A DNA stretch of 52,597 bases from Actinomycetota bacterium (GCA_009701105.1 WLKU01000001.1:1-52597); one strand, 5' to 3'; numbered from the stretch's first letter, positions 35,611 to 44,708 are shown. Translations and numbers: made by a program. Notes: generated from the letters alone by a model not told the origin.

Positions 35611-37584
35611 CTACTTAGCATCAAGTACCAAATGAATGGCACCAGTTATTTTGTTAATCATCTCCAAACTTCCTTGTTTAGAGAGGTGGGATGGATCTTC
35701 GTAAGCAAGTTTTCCATTTATAAATTGCGAACAACCTGTTCTAGAACACAACATGTCGTCAAAGTTTATGAAAATTTGTGATTGGCCATATGCGGTTATC
35801 GCACGGCGCTCTGCGGCCCGAGTTGAGATCAATCGTTCGTGAACCTGCGCAAAAGGCTCCAGTGCAAAACTTTTGTTGAAAAGAGAAACTTGGCTTCTGA
35901 AATCTCGAGAAAACTTAGGTGGTGGTTCAGCAATGATTAACTTGCTTCCAAATGATTTAATTCGTTTAATAGTCTTCACAGTTTCATTGCCCCAAGAAAC
36001 ACGTAGTTTTGCTCTTGAATAGATTTCGTATTCAATTTCTTCTGTATAGAGGTAATTTAGGTTGGCGACAATTACCAATTTCGGACCCAAAGTTTTTATA
36101 GCAGCCCACATATCTGCACGCCATTCAGTCTTCTCGCATAGAATTACCGCATCTACGCTCATGAATGGACACCCAGCGCGGGCAAAGACCAGTGCGTTCA
36201 TGTTGAGATTACGAGCTGCTGCAACAAATCCGTCGCTCAATGACTTGGCCTGAGAATCTCCAACAAGTATTGCAAGCCCAACTGATTCTTTGTCTCCATA
36301 CCAGCATGATGAGGCAGAGCCCAAGGTGTACACCCTTCCAGTACACGGCTCATCAACGATGTGAGTGTCGAGTTCATTTTGGGTTGTCCCTATTAGATTC
36401 TTGGCGACTGCGGGAGTGAATTGATTCATCATCAACGACACCACAAGAGTCGCCGTCAAAAACCCAGCAACCATGTGACGACCTCGAATTCGTCGCAATT
36501 TTTCCACTTTTCTAATCGGTTGCTCAATAAACTTGTATTGTGTAGCAGCGATCACAAACGTAAGCACCACTGCTACGAGCGTAGCGGTGAGCGATCGACT
36601 GAACAACGCTCCAAAAATCACCCAGATGGGCCAGTGCCACAAGTAGACGCTGTATGAAATGTCTCCGATCTTGACAATTGCGGGATTTTCAAGAACAAAT
36701 TTTAAGGCTCGCACATACTGAGCAAAGTAGATCAGACCAACTGTCCCTACTACTGCAACAATCACGGCGGTTTCATTAAGTGGCATCCATCCACTCACTG
36801 CTACTCCAACGACTGCACTTGACAGCACAAAACCAGCATCGCCCAGCCAATGGTGTTTTATTCTGGTTCTTACTGTCCAAAACGGTGTAGCCAACATGGC
36901 ACCAGCACCAAACTCCCATGCTCTGGTAATTGGCAAATAGAAAGCCAATTGAGATGGCATTATCCCACTCCCATTCAAAAATCGAAACCCCCACCAGGTA
37001 ACGACGATCGGTTCATAACGAATGAAGAGAACAAACAACCCGAGAGACCCCAATAAGGTTGCGGCGAGAACATACTTGACTAAAAGGCGCATTCGCGCCC
37101 CGCTTTTCCTCATGATAAATAAAACGCCCAAAATGACAGGCCCCCACATCAGATAAAACTGTTCTTCAACTGCCAGCGACCACAAGTGCAGAAGTGGATT
37201 TGAAGCTGAATCCAATGCAAAGTAAACAGATTTAATCAAAGCAATGTTTGATATGTACGTCCCTGCCGACATCAACATCTTTGTTGTGGTTTGCTGCTGC
37301 CCAAACGGACTTAATGTCAGTAATGACGCCAATGCCGTAGCAACGGACACCACTGATATGGCTGGCAAAAGTCGTCTAATCCGTCTCAGATAAAACCGGC
37401 GCCAGTCGAATCTTCCTTCTTTTTGAATGCCAGTCAAAGTTGATCGTGAAATCACGTAACCAGAGATAACAAAAAACATGTCGACACCCAAGTACCCGCC
37501 TCTGACTCCTAAGTCAAAGTGATACAACAGCACCAATAAAACTGCTACTGCGCGCAGACCTTGTACGTCGCGACGCTGCTCCAT
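35611..37584 (-). CDS. membrane O-acyltransferase with C-terminal SGNH domain (OafB-like)
   Basis: 657 residues. The acyltransferase-3 membrane domain begins MEQRRDVQGLRAVAVLLVLLYHF, contains GGYLGVDMFFVISGYVIS, and spans about ten helices to residue 370 or so. The C-terminal SGNH hydrolase-like domain has ILVGDSQAKSLSDG with the nucleophile Ser and ends with EDPSHLSKQGS carrying the Asp and His. Such proteins acetylate O-antigen, peptidoglycan or exopolysaccharide outside the membrane. It fits the surface-sugar context. The -10 box TAGGAT 6 nt before the ATG abuts the tRNA-Arg gene. Confidence 0.92.
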   Translation of the reverse strand: MEQRRDVQGLRAVAVLLVLLYHFDLGVRGGYLGVDMFFVISGYVISRSTLTGIQKEGRFDWRRFYLRRIRRLLPAISVVSVATALASLLTLSPFGQQQTTTKMLMSAGTYISNIALIKSVYFALDSASNPLLHLWSLAVEEQFYLMWGPVILGVLFIMRKSGARMRLLVKYVLAATLLGSLGLFVLFIRYEPIVVTWWGFRFLNGSGIMPSQLAFYLPITRAWEFGAGAMLATPFWTVRTRIKHHWLGDAGFVLSSAVVGVAVSGWMPLNETAVIVAVVGTVGLIYFAQYVRALKFVLENPAIVKIGDISYSVYLWHWPIWVIFGALFSRSLTATLVAVVLTFVIAATQYKFIEQPIRKVEKLRRIRGRHMVAGFLTATLVVSLMMNQFTPAVAKNLIGTTQNELDTHIVDEPCTGRVYTLGSASSCWYGDKESVGLAILVGDSQAKSLSDGFVAAARNLNMNALVFARAGCPFMSVDAVILCEKTEWRADMWAAIKTLGPKLVIVANLNYLYTEEIEYEIYSRAKLRVSWGNETVKTIKRIKSFGSKLIIAEPPPKFSRDFRSQVSLFNKSFALEPFAQVHERLISTRAAERRAITAYGQSQIFINFDDMLCSRTGCSQFINGKLAYEDPSHLSKQGSLEMINKITGAIHLVLDAK

Positions 37585-37590
37585 GCAGAA

Positions 37591-37596
37591 ATCCTA
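37591..37596 (-). promoter_or_regulatory. -10 box TAGGAT, leaderless-type, for the O-acyltransferase
   Basis: TAGGAT, then ttctgc (6 nt), then the ATG at 37584. The box begins 2 nt after the CCA of tRNA-Arg, so any -35 element must lie inside the tRNA gene. Confidence 0.55.
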
Positions 37597-37597
37597 A

Positions 37598-37673
37598 TGG
37601 TGCGCTCGGCCGGAGTCGAACCGACAACCTTCTGATCCGTAGTCAGATGCTCTATCCATTGAGCTACGAGCGC
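37598..37673 (-). tRNA. tRNA-Arg (anticodon ACG)
   Basis: 76 nt with encoded CCA. Acceptor GCGCTCG pairs with CGAGCGC, discriminator A. The loop CTACGGA between TCTGA and TCAGA gives anticodon ACG, whose A34 is the standard TadA target so that it reads CGU, CGC and CGA. tadA is in this window at 9144. Confidence 0.95.
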
Positions 37674-37824
37674 TTGGAAGTAACTTAGTCTAATTGCCAC
37701 CGCGATAACGCCTCAAGTTACTCACCCATTTCCCTCAGTACCATATTCCATTCTCTCTTCCGCAGCCGTAACTCCACCTTTGGGTATGTTGAATTAATGC
37801 TAGGACCTTGAATCGGTGGATGTT

Positions 37825-38292
37825 TCATGAGATCAAAGACCAGCCCATAAGTTTTGACGAGCCATAAAGAGTTGTTGGTGAAGCCAAATCGGTTTCACAC
37901 ATTGATTCTGGACCTAGAGAGCCATAGGCATACAGAGAAGAAGTAAATACGACACGATTTAATTTCGCGTTGACAGCAGCATGAAAAAGACGTTCGGTTG
38001 CAATCACATTGACTTGCATTACTTTGTCGGGTGTTGTTTTTGATGAATTGTATTTCTCAGCAGCATGATGAAATAAAATATCTGCATCCTTCAATTGCTC
38101 TTCCCACTCTTTTTAACAGATTGTCGAAATATCTTTTTCAAGCTTGATCACACTTGCCAGAGTTCGACTCCACTCCCCAGAACGTAAAGAGTCAATGCCG
38201 ACAATTTCCTTAACACCTTTGGATAAAAGTTCGTGACATAGGTGCCCCCCAATAAAGCCAGCTGCCCCTGTAATGACAACCTTGTTCCACAT
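37825..38292 (-). pseudogene. broken NAD-dependent sugar epimerase (SDR), N-terminal part
   Basis: ATG 38292 opens MWNKVVITGAAGFIGGHL, a normal SDR start. After KLEKDISTIC an in-frame TAA (38113-38115) stops it, and the same frame resumes KEWEEQLKDADILFHHAAEKYN and runs to the catalytic-type LYGSSKLMGW, then stops. So one nonsense change splits the gene, and the C-terminal half is missing. A short open tail in another frame reaches 37718 but I cannot identify it. The rest of 37674-38378 holds nothing recognisable besides the spacer to ugd. It diverges from ugd, suggesting an old sugar gene pair. Confidence 0.72.
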
Positions 38293-38378
38293 TTTTTTAA
38301 TTACTCCCCATATAGGATTTATTCTCGAAACAGTACCAAAAGTGTGTTTTAACGAAGATTTATGTAAGGATCTCTCAG

Positions 38379-39665
38379 ATGGTTTATCGAAATCATTCAA
38401 TAGCGATTATCGGCACAGGATACGTCGGCCTTACTACTGGTGCGTGTCTTTCCAAACTCGGCCATCAGGTCACTTGTGTGGATTCTGATATCAAGAAAAT
38501 TGCCGACATCAAAGCGGGAGTGATGCCAATCCATGAGGAAGGCTTGGCTGACATCGTGATGGAAGGACAGCTAAACGGAAAATTACAATTTACATCTGCA
38601 CTCTTGTCAGCTGTAGCAGATGCAGAATTTGTCTTTTTATGTCTTCCAACACCACCCGATGAGAGCGGATTTGCTGATCTCTCAGCTATTAGAAATGTTG
38701 CAAACGAATTTCGTGGACGACTAAATCCGGGTACAATTATTATTAATAAGTCAACTGTCCCAGTTAATTCGGCGCGAATGGTAGAGGATCTAATTGACAA
38801 TAGAGATGTCAGAGTTGTATCGAACCCAGAATTCCTCCGTGAGGGATCCGCAGTTCACGATTTTTTCAACCCCGATAGAATTGTAATTGGAAGCGACAAT
38901 TTGCTCGCAGGTGAAAAAGTAGCGTCGTTATACCTGGGGACCCACTGCCCAATATTTATCACAGATCCTGTTTCGGCAGAATCAATTAAATATATGGCTA
39001 ACGCTTTTCTGGCATTAAAACTTTCATTTGTAAATCAAGCAGCCGATTTTTGTGATGCAGTTGGAGCCGATATCACAGAGGTTATGAGAGGGCTTAGTTT
39101 TGACCCGCGAATTGGAAGCACTTTCCTTAACCCAGGTCCCGGTTGGGGAGGAAGTTGCTTCCCAAAAGATACAAAAGCTTTAGCAGCGTATGCCGTCCAT
39201 ATCGGTCGACCAATGACCCTAATTGAAGAAGCTATTCGCTCCAATGAATTTCATATTCTTCGCATTGCAAAACTAGTTGATGAGTGTGCAATGAACGCAA
39301 TAGGTGTGCTCTCAAGGATAGCCATACTGGGACTGAGTTTTAAAGCAAATACTGACGATGTACGTGAATCACCTGCGCTGAAGATACTTCAGATTCTTCA
39401 AGATAAATTCCACAACATCGTTTCGTACGATCCACACGCAAAAGGGATCGATGACACAAAGTATAATCGTGTAGGTTCGCTAAAATTAGCAGTAACAGAT
39501 GCTGACCTAGTCGTTATTTTGACTGAATGGTCTGAATTTGCAGATTTTGAAGCTGCGGAATATTCGGATCTGATGGCGGGAAAAACAATCGTCGACGCAA
39601 GATATGTTCTCGATATTGATCGCTTTGCCAAGGAAGGAATCACGATTCGATCACTTGGTCGTTAA
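38379..39665 (+). CDS. UDP-glucose/GDP-mannose dehydrogenase family (probably UDP-glucose 6-dehydrogenase)
   Basis: 428 residues. The NAD-binding motif IAIIGTGYVGLTTGACLSK is at 8-26, STVPVNSARMV and VSNPEFLREGSAVHDFFNPDRIVIG are the UDP-glucose dehydrogenase hallmarks, and the catalytic Cys is in GWGGSCFPKDTKAL (around 260). FKANTDDVRESPALKIL is in the C-terminal domain. It oxidises UDP-glucose to UDP-glucuronate in two steps, using NAD. It would supply acidic sugar for the surface polymer. An AAGGA ribosome binding site lies 8 nt before the ATG. Confidence 0.92.
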   Translation: MVYRNHSIAIIGTGYVGLTTGACLSKLGHQVTCVDSDIKKIADIKAGVMPIHEEGLADIVMEGQLNGKLQFTSALLSAVADAEFVFLCLPTPPDESGFADLSAIRNVANEFRGRLNPGTIIINKSTVPVNSARMVEDLIDNRDVRVVSNPEFLREGSAVHDFFNPDRIVIGSDNLLAGEKVASLYLGTHCPIFITDPVSAESIKYMANAFLALKLSFVNQAADFCDAVGADITEVMRGLSFDPRIGSTFLNPGPGWGGSCFPKDTKALAAYAVHIGRPMTLIEEAIRSNEFHILRIAKLVDECAMNAIGVLSRIAILGLSFKANTDDVRESPALKILQILQDKFHNIVSYDPHAKGIDDTKYNRVGSLKLAVTDADLVVILTEWSEFADFEAAEYSDLMAGKTIVDARYVLDIDRFAKEGITIRSLGR

Positions 39666-39763
39666 ATTGCATTCTCGATACAACAATGGGTTATCTGATA
39701 GATCAAAATGCTCGCATATCGATGAATAATTACAAAATTAAATTTTTTCTGCAAGACATATTT

Positions 39764-41116
39764 TCAAGCTATCCTCAAGCTACTTTTTCTTCTCAACGAC
39801 GTTTGGTTGGAATTGTTCCAAACAATTATGGCTGCTGAGAATGCTAGAGATGGCAGCAGTACCGATGGGATTAGATTCCCCAAACTTGGGTAATTTATTA
39901 AGTCTCCATCTGGTGCATGCATCTGTCGATTTATAAATGAATCCAAGGGAATGGTGTTTGGCAGAACGCATATCGTTATAAGCACAAGTTGAACTTTGTG
40001 GATCAATCTTGCTCCCGATTTCATACCAACAATAAGCACTGTTGGAACGAGTAAAACCATCAAGCCATATAGATAGCTCAATGGTGTGCAAAGAACGATT
40101 ATTGACGAAGCAAGCAAAGATGCAAGAAGAAGTTCCTCTTTCGCGTCGCGTCGATCTATTAAACGATCTGACGCATTTATAACAACTAGGGACATTGTTA
40201 GACCAATGGAAAATAATGAAAAGAAGACCCAGAACCAAATCGACCAATTCAATTGTGTGACGGTGTGAGTTAACGAACTGAACCCATAACCATTCACATT
40301 GTTTGACGTCCTCGCAGATTGAACGGACTTGAAGTAATTTGGGTAAAACTGACCGAAATCTCTCCACCCCAACAAAGGAAACACAAAATTAAGCAAGGTA
40401 AAGAACGAGGTAAAACGCACAATTGATCGCCATTTATCTCTAACTGTCCCACCGCAGAGAAGTATCAATAAAAATGGCGCTAATTGAATTTTGAGCGAGA
40501 CTGCAACGGCAAACAGCCATCCTCGTTCAGTTCTTAATTCTGATTTTGCACCAAGGATAATAAAACCAACCCCTAATAACCATGAAATATTGCCCCGATC
40601 TATTGTCTGCCAAAACGGATTGAAGACTGCTAGCAAGATAATTGAAGCGATGAAAGGGCTCTTGCCCTTTAGGTGAGTTTTGATCGCGGCTACAAGAAAT
40701 AGCACAGACAGAATGGTTGCTGCCAACCAACTGCTCACTACAGAGGTAAAAAATGAAATGAAGGACAACAAAACATAAAAACCTGGAATATACAAGCTAG
40801 GAGCGTTGCTCGAATACGGCGTAGAGCCACGCATCCGACAGTATTCAGATTGAAAGTCACCAAAGTAATGGCCACCAATAATTGGCACACTGCAACCTGG
40901 TTGAAAGATATCCGCTGGAACATCAGAGGGAATTATTGTTGAGCTGCTCGCATTAACCCCGTAGTACCTATTGAGGATCGTGTCCAATATCGCAAGTGTC
41001 AAGATTCCAAAAAGTACGGTCAACAAGTAGACGGAAAAAGTAGACCTCCAAAAATCTTTGTTTGGTTGATCGAGCTCAGCCATTTCGTTTGGTTTGGGTC
41101 TGTCCATGATTGCCAT
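39764..41116 (-). CDS. multi-pass membrane protein, GT87/DUF2029-like glycosyltransferase
   Basis: 450 residues with about eleven hydrophobic segments. The element QTIDRGNISWLLGVGFI matches the DRGN-x-x-WL site of the protein at 10053, and the first large loop (GCSVPIIGGHYFGDFQSEYC) is extracytoplasmic with acidic residues. Like the 10053 protein it resembles polyprenyl-sugar-dependent mannosyltransferases of the GT-C fold. Its start overlaps the 3' end of the upstream 254-residue gene by 41 bp, so the two are probably made together. The sugar is unknown. Confidence 0.65.
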   Translation of the reverse strand: MAIMDRPKPNEMAELDQPNKDFWRSTFSVYLLTVLFGILTLAILDTILNRYYGVNASSSTIIPSDVPADIFQPGCSVPIIGGHYFGDFQSEYCRMRGSTPYSSNAPSLYIPGFYVLLSFISFFTSVVSSWLAATILSVLFLVAAIKTHLKGKSPFIASIILLAVFNPFWQTIDRGNISWLLGVGFIILGAKSELRTERGWLFAVAVSLKIQLAPFLLILLCGGTVRDKWRSIVRFTSFFTLLNFVFPLLGWRDFGQFYPNYFKSVQSARTSNNVNGYGFSSLTHTVTQLNWSIWFWVFFSLFSIGLTMSLVVINASDRLIDRRDAKEELLLASLLASSIIVLCTPLSYLYGLMVLLVPTVLIVGMKSGARLIHKVQLVLITICVLPNTIPLDSFINRQMHAPDGDLINYPSLGNLIPSVLLPSLAFSAAIIVWNNSNQTSLRRKSSLRIA

Positions 41117-41840
41117 CGGTTGCCTGTTTTCGACAAATCCATTTTATTGCGAGCCAAAATGCGAGCGAAAGGGAAACGAGCGCACGAAACAATACCGTTG
41201 ATCTACTTGCCTCCTGCAAAGCGGGAGAAATAGGTTTACGTGCAGTTATAGTCGTCATCGAATTTTTGGCAGATACGCCAATTAGTCCCTGATCATCACA
41301 ATTAATCTGGTTGAACTCAGCAACTGACATAACAGCATTGGTCCGTTGAAGTTCTGGATACCCCGTCATGAATAACATCCGTTGACGTCCTCCCTGTAAT
41401 GGATCCAAAATCAAACTGACCGTTATGTCTAAATCAATTTCCCCTTCGAAAACGGGTCCGCTCAACACAAATTCGGACGATTTATGCACAGCATACAGTT
41501 GACGTTCTTCGTTGAGGAAAAATCGAAGCCCACCGTCGCTCTGTGATGTACTAAAAATTTCGTAATCATTCAAATCACGGGGCACGGACATTTTGAAATG
41601 AAGCGATACTCCTTCATTCACATACTTCAACATTGGACAGAATGAAGTGAGATCTACTTTTTGAGAACTACCTTGAACAGTGGCAAGTTGAATTTCTGTG
41701 GATTGATGCAGCGATTCACTATCAAACCTTGCAGTTAAAGCAAAACCAATCGCAAGAATTAAAGGAATGCTTTGACGAGCTGCCCCAGAAAAATATGTTC
41801 GGACTACTCCGACCAATTTTTCTTGCAGGTTATTTAACAC
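41076..41840 (-). CDS. membrane-anchored protein of unknown function, partner of the GT87-like protein
   Basis: 254 residues. One N-terminal hydrophobic segment (SIPLILAIGFALTA, about 24-37) and one near the C-terminus (ALVSLSLAFWLAIKWI) enclose a 170-residue soluble region, probably outside the membrane, with a few Cys (TSFCPML, INCDDQG). I do not recognise the domain. A short basic cytoplasmic tail follows. It overlaps the GT87-like gene, implying a two-protein membrane unit. The GTG start has TAGAAT 7 nt upstream. Confidence 0.55.
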   Translation of the reverse strand: MLNNLQEKLVGVVRTYFSGAARQSIPLILAIGFALTARFDSESLHQSTEIQLATVQGSSQKVDLTSFCPMLKYVNEGVSLHFKMSVPRDLNDYEIFSTSQSDGGLRFFLNEERQLYAVHKSSEFVLSGPVFEGEIDLDITVSLILDPLQGGRQRMLFMTGYPELQRTNAVMSVAEFNQINCDDQGLIGVSAKNSMTTITARKPISPALQEASRSTVLFRALVSLSLAFWLAIKWICRKQATDGNHGQTQTKRNG

Positions 41841-41847
41841 TCACATA

Positions 41848-41853
41848 ATTCTA
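41848..41853 (-). promoter_or_regulatory. -10 box TAGAAT, leaderless-type, for the 254-residue protein
   Basis: TAGAAT, then tatgtga (7 nt), then the GTG at 41840. Confidence 0.55.
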
Positions 41854-41889
41854 GACGATTATTGACATTCCTTATTTCACAACTTTGCG

Positions 41890-42447
41890 CTAACCACCCC
41901 ATGGTCCCCAGCCGTTGTTGCGTTGATACATCCTGTAAGCGGCTGCGGCGTTGAGTCGTGGGTCAAGCAATTGATTAGCCGACGTGACTCCAACTTCGGG
42001 CAGCCATGACTTGTGCCAGCGATAGTAAATCTGAAACAGACCGTAGCAACACTTGCTCCCGCTAATCGCTCCCGGTCGATACTTGCTTTCTCGGTGCGCG
42101 ATAAACAAAGCACGTTCTTCGAGTTCATCAGGCCACGCATCGCGAATGATTTGAACAACTTCTGCTTGTGTGTACTTGGGGATGTCAGGGATTGTTGTAG
42201 CCGGAGTTGATTTGCCAGGCACACATACTTCGTCGCCAATCAAAATTTTTGTACCCGTGTTAGCACCGTTGAGATTTAGCAAACGATTCAATGTGGTCTC
42301 TGATTTCTGAGCAATCGACCACCATGAATCACCACGTTTGGCAACGTAGGTTTTTGAACAAGTCGCAGCAGCAACCTTCTGTGGCGACGCAATACTGCAC
42401 ACAAGTGCAGCAGCGCACAGGAGTATCAACCTGTTACGAACGACCAT
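41890..42447 (-). CDS. exported LysM/lytic-transglycosylase-like cell-wall protein
   Basis: 185 residues. The start MVVRNRLILLCAAALVCSIA is a signal peptide with cleavage near AAATC. A LysM domain follows (TYVAKRGDSWWSIAQKSE, about 33-77), then a Thr/Pro linker and a lysozyme-like domain (ERALFIAHRESKYRPGAIS, with the likely catalytic Glu, and CCYGLFQIYYRW). It should bind and cut peptidoglycan. The only ATG that gives the basic signal start is 42447, whose A is also the last A of the tRNA-Ser(GCU) CCA. No separate ribosome binding site can exist except within the tRNA. Confidence 0.85.
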   Translation of the reverse strand: MVVRNRLILLCAAALVCSIASPQKVAAATCSKTYVAKRGDSWWSIAQKSETTLNRLLNLNGANTGTKILIGDEVCVPGKSTPATTIPDIPKYTQAEVVQIIRDAWPDELEERALFIAHRESKYRPGAISGSKCCYGLFQIYYRWHKSWLPEVGVTSANQLLDPRLNAAAAYRMYQRNNGWGPWGG

Positions 42448-42537
42448 GGCGGAGAGGGTGGGATTTGAACCCACGGTCCGGTTTACCCGGACAACGCCTT
42501 AGCAGGGCGCCCCATTCGGCCGCTCTGGCACCTCTCC
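42447..42537 (-). tRNA. tRNA-Ser (anticodon GCU)
   Basis: 91 nt with encoded CCA. Acceptor GGAGAGG pairs with CCTCTCC on the 3' side. The loop CTGCTAA between GCGCC and GGCGT gives GCU, reading AGC and AGU. Long class II variable arm. Its final A is the first base of the LysM gene ATG. Confidence 0.95.
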
Positions 42538-42571
42538 TAGAACAGCACCGACGAATGGTGATTGAGTGTAC

Positions 42572-42658
42572 TGGCGGAACGGGAGGGATTCGAACCCCCG
42601 GGCCTTTTGAGCCGTCCGCTTTCAAGGCGGATGCGTTTGTCCACTCTGCCACCGTTCC
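42572..42658 (-). tRNA. tRNA-Ser (anticodon UGA)
   Basis: 87 nt with encoded CCA. Acceptor GGAACGG pairs with CCGTTCC. The loop CTTGAAA between TCCGC and GCGGA gives UGA, reading UCA and UCG by wobble. Class II variable arm. It lies 11 nt after the pheA stop and 34 nt before the GCU tRNA. Confidence 0.95.
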
Positions 42659-42669
42659 GTTGAGGAACG

Positions 42670-43608
42670 CTAGCGCACGATACGCGCTCTGAGCGCGGTA
42701 ACCCAATCATCTGCTTCACGCCATCGAGCATCTGCATGCTCTCGAGCCGTATGCGCTTGTGCGCCAGCAGCTGGGTATGAGCCAAGAAATTTCACTGCAC
42801 CTTGCTTGGCATGCAGATCTCGCAGTACATCTGCCATTAATTCATCCTTAATGTGCCCATCTGCATACATAATGAAGCAGTAGTCACCTAATCCAGCGCT
42901 CCGCGTTGGTCGTGACAACAGTTGAGACAAATTAATGCGACGAGCAGCAAACTCCTGCAAAATGGAAAGCAAACTGCCAGGCTCGTCAGCACGCTGAAAA
43001 ACAACTAGCGCAGTGCGATCGTGACCAGTTGGCGCAGGAATACCTTCTTTAGCCACAAGAACAAAACGTGTTTGGTTGCCAGATTGATCTGCAATGTTTT
43101 CGGCAATCACCTCAAGACCATAAATTGATGCGGCATTGCGTGGTGCAACAGCAACAACAGTGATGTCATCAGACTCACCAACAGTTCGCGCAGCTTCGGC
43201 AGTGGAGTTAGCCACAAATACTTCTGCCTGTGGAGCATGCTGACGGATATACCCATGACACTGTGCCGTTGCAACCGGCATTGAAAAGATTTTGGTGATG
43301 CTTCGAAGAGTTGTGCCCTTCTTTGCCAATAAGCACATCTCAATATCGAGCACAACCTCTCGTTGGATGAGTAAGTCATGATCAAACACCAATGCATCCT
43401 GGGTGTAGTTGACTGTGCCTTCAATAGAATTTTCGATTGGCACGAACCCAAGTGAGATAGACCCATCTTCAACTGCATCAAGCACATCGACAACCGTGCG
43501 AAACGGAATATGGTCTGCACCTGCAAGATCAGCCTGACTGCGCAGGGCTTGCTGGGTGAATGTGCCCTCTGGTCCTAAGTATCCGATGCGTTGCTTTGGT
43601 GATGCCAT
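42670..43608 (-). CDS. pheA: prephenate dehydratase
   Basis: 312 residues from ATG 43608. The PDT domain starts RIGYLGPEGTFTQQAL and includes VPIENSIEGTVNYT and the substrate loop NQTRFVLVAKE. The ACT domain (about 205-280, LVVFQRADEPGSLLSILQEFAARRINLS, then LSRPTRSAGLGDYCFIMYADG) binds phenylalanine for feedback control. It makes phenylpyruvate. It is followed by two tRNA-Ser genes and the LysM gene in the same direction. A TAGACT box lies 10 nt before the ATG, slightly longer than the leaderless spacing elsewhere. Confidence 0.94.
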   Translation of the reverse strand: MASPKQRIGYLGPEGTFTQQALRSQADLAGADHIPFRTVVDVLDAVEDGSISLGFVPIENSIEGTVNYTQDALVFDHDLLIQREVVLDIEMCLLAKKGTTLRSITKIFSMPVATAQCHGYIRQHAPQAEVFVANSTAEAARTVGESDDITVVAVAPRNAASIYGLEVIAENIADQSGNQTRFVLVAKEGIPAPTGHDRTALVVFQRADEPGSLLSILQEFAARRINLSQLLSRPTRSAGLGDYCFIMYADGHIKDELMADVLRDLHAKQGAVKFLGSYPAAGAQAHTAREHADARWREADDWVTALRARIVR

Positions 43609-43649
43609 GACAAATTTCAGTCTACGACAGGGGTTGTTGTTGACTGCGG

Positions 43650-43655
43650 TAGATT
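43650..43655 (+). promoter_or_regulatory. -10 box TAGATT for the SDR gene at 43665
   Basis: TAGATT, then 9 nt, then the ATG at 43665; transcription would begin two or three bases before the start codon. Confidence 0.4.
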
Positions 43656-43664
43656 TTGAAGCGC

Positions 43665-44708
43665 ATGGGTACTGGTAATCATCTCTCCTTAACGGCGCCA
43701 CATCTTGAACGACTGCTCGCAGCCTTTGAGCGACTTGATGGTTCAAGGATTTTGCTCACGGGCGGAAGTGGGTTTGTAGGAAAATGGATGCTACAAACCG
43801 CTAAAATTGCCCAAGAGAACTCTCAGAACAAAATCGAACTCGTTATACCGACAAGACAACTCTCTGCTCAACATGTACAGAAAGCGATTGCAGTTGGCTG
43901 CCCAAATGTTTCATGGGTCGAAGGTGATTTCTTAAATGAAGTGCCTGATGTTGGACATGTTGACATGATTATTCATACTGCAACGCCAGCATCGGCTCAA
44001 TTAAATGCCGAGAATCCGGCCGAGATGTTGCGGATCAATGTAGAAGCAATGAAATCTGTTTTAAAGTACGCAGGCAATAACCAATCATTGCTCTTCACTT
44101 CATCTGGCGCCGTATACGGCACCCAACCTCAGTCCGTCAGTCATATTGCTGAAGGAGCCGTTGAGCCGAACCCTCCGACGGGACAACTCAATGCCTATGC
44201 ACAAGGCAAGCAGATCGCAGAGCGAATGTGCAGAGAGGCTGGAGCTAGCGGTCACTGCTCTCCCATTATCGCTCGACTATTTGCATTCGGTGGAGAGTAC
44301 CTACCTCGTGACACTCATTTTGCGATTGGCAATTTCATACAAAATGCTTTAGATCGACAGCCAATCGCTATACAGGGCGATGGTCGAGCACGACGTTCGT
44401 ACTTGTATGGGGCAGATATGGCCACTTGGCTATGGAGCACTCTCGCACATGACGAAAATGAAGAGCCATTGCATATTGGTTCTGAGCATTCGGTGTCAAT
44501 CTTGGAGTTGGCTCAGACAGTGGCCAAAGTTTCTGGCGAGGTATTGAGTTATGTTCCGGAAATTACTGTTGCCAAAGCAATTGATCCTTCAGAACCCGTT
44601 CATCAATACGTGCCAGCGAACTTACGCACTCGGCAAACATTGCAGGTTGCAGAATGGGCTTCGCTTGAAGACATAATTAGACGCACACTGCTGCACGCAA
44701 CTACTTAA
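43665..44708 (+). CDS. NAD-dependent nucleotide-sugar epimerase/reductase (SDR)
   Basis: 347 residues from ATG 43665 (a TTG at 43656 would add three). The NAD motif is [15 protein letters not shown] (about 29-43), the Ser motif FTSSGAVYG, and the dyad YAQGK with its Tyr and Lys in [31 protein letters not shown] and [14 protein letters not shown] are the sugar-pocket part. It converges with, and overlaps by 4 bp, the aldolase gene. In this block it is the obvious candidate for reducing or epimerising the keto sugar made by the RfbH dehydrase, but that is an inference. Confidence 0.83.
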   Translation: MGTGNHLSLTAPHLERLLAAFERLDGSRILLTGGSGFVGKWMLQTAKIAQENSQNKIELVIPTRQLSAQHVQKAIAVGCPNVSWVEGDFLNEVPDVGHVDMIIHTATPASAQLNAENPAEMLRINVEAMKSVLKYAGNNQSLLFTSSGAVYGTQPQSVSHIAEGAVEPNPPTGQLNAYAQGKQIAERMCREAGASGHCSPIIARLFAFGGEYLPRDTHFAIGNFIQNALDRQPIAIQGDGRARRSYLYGADMATWLWSTLAHDENEEPLHIGSEHSVSILELAQTVAKVSGEVLSYVPEITVAKAIDPSEPVHQYVPANLRTRQTLQVAEWASLEDIIRRTLLHATT

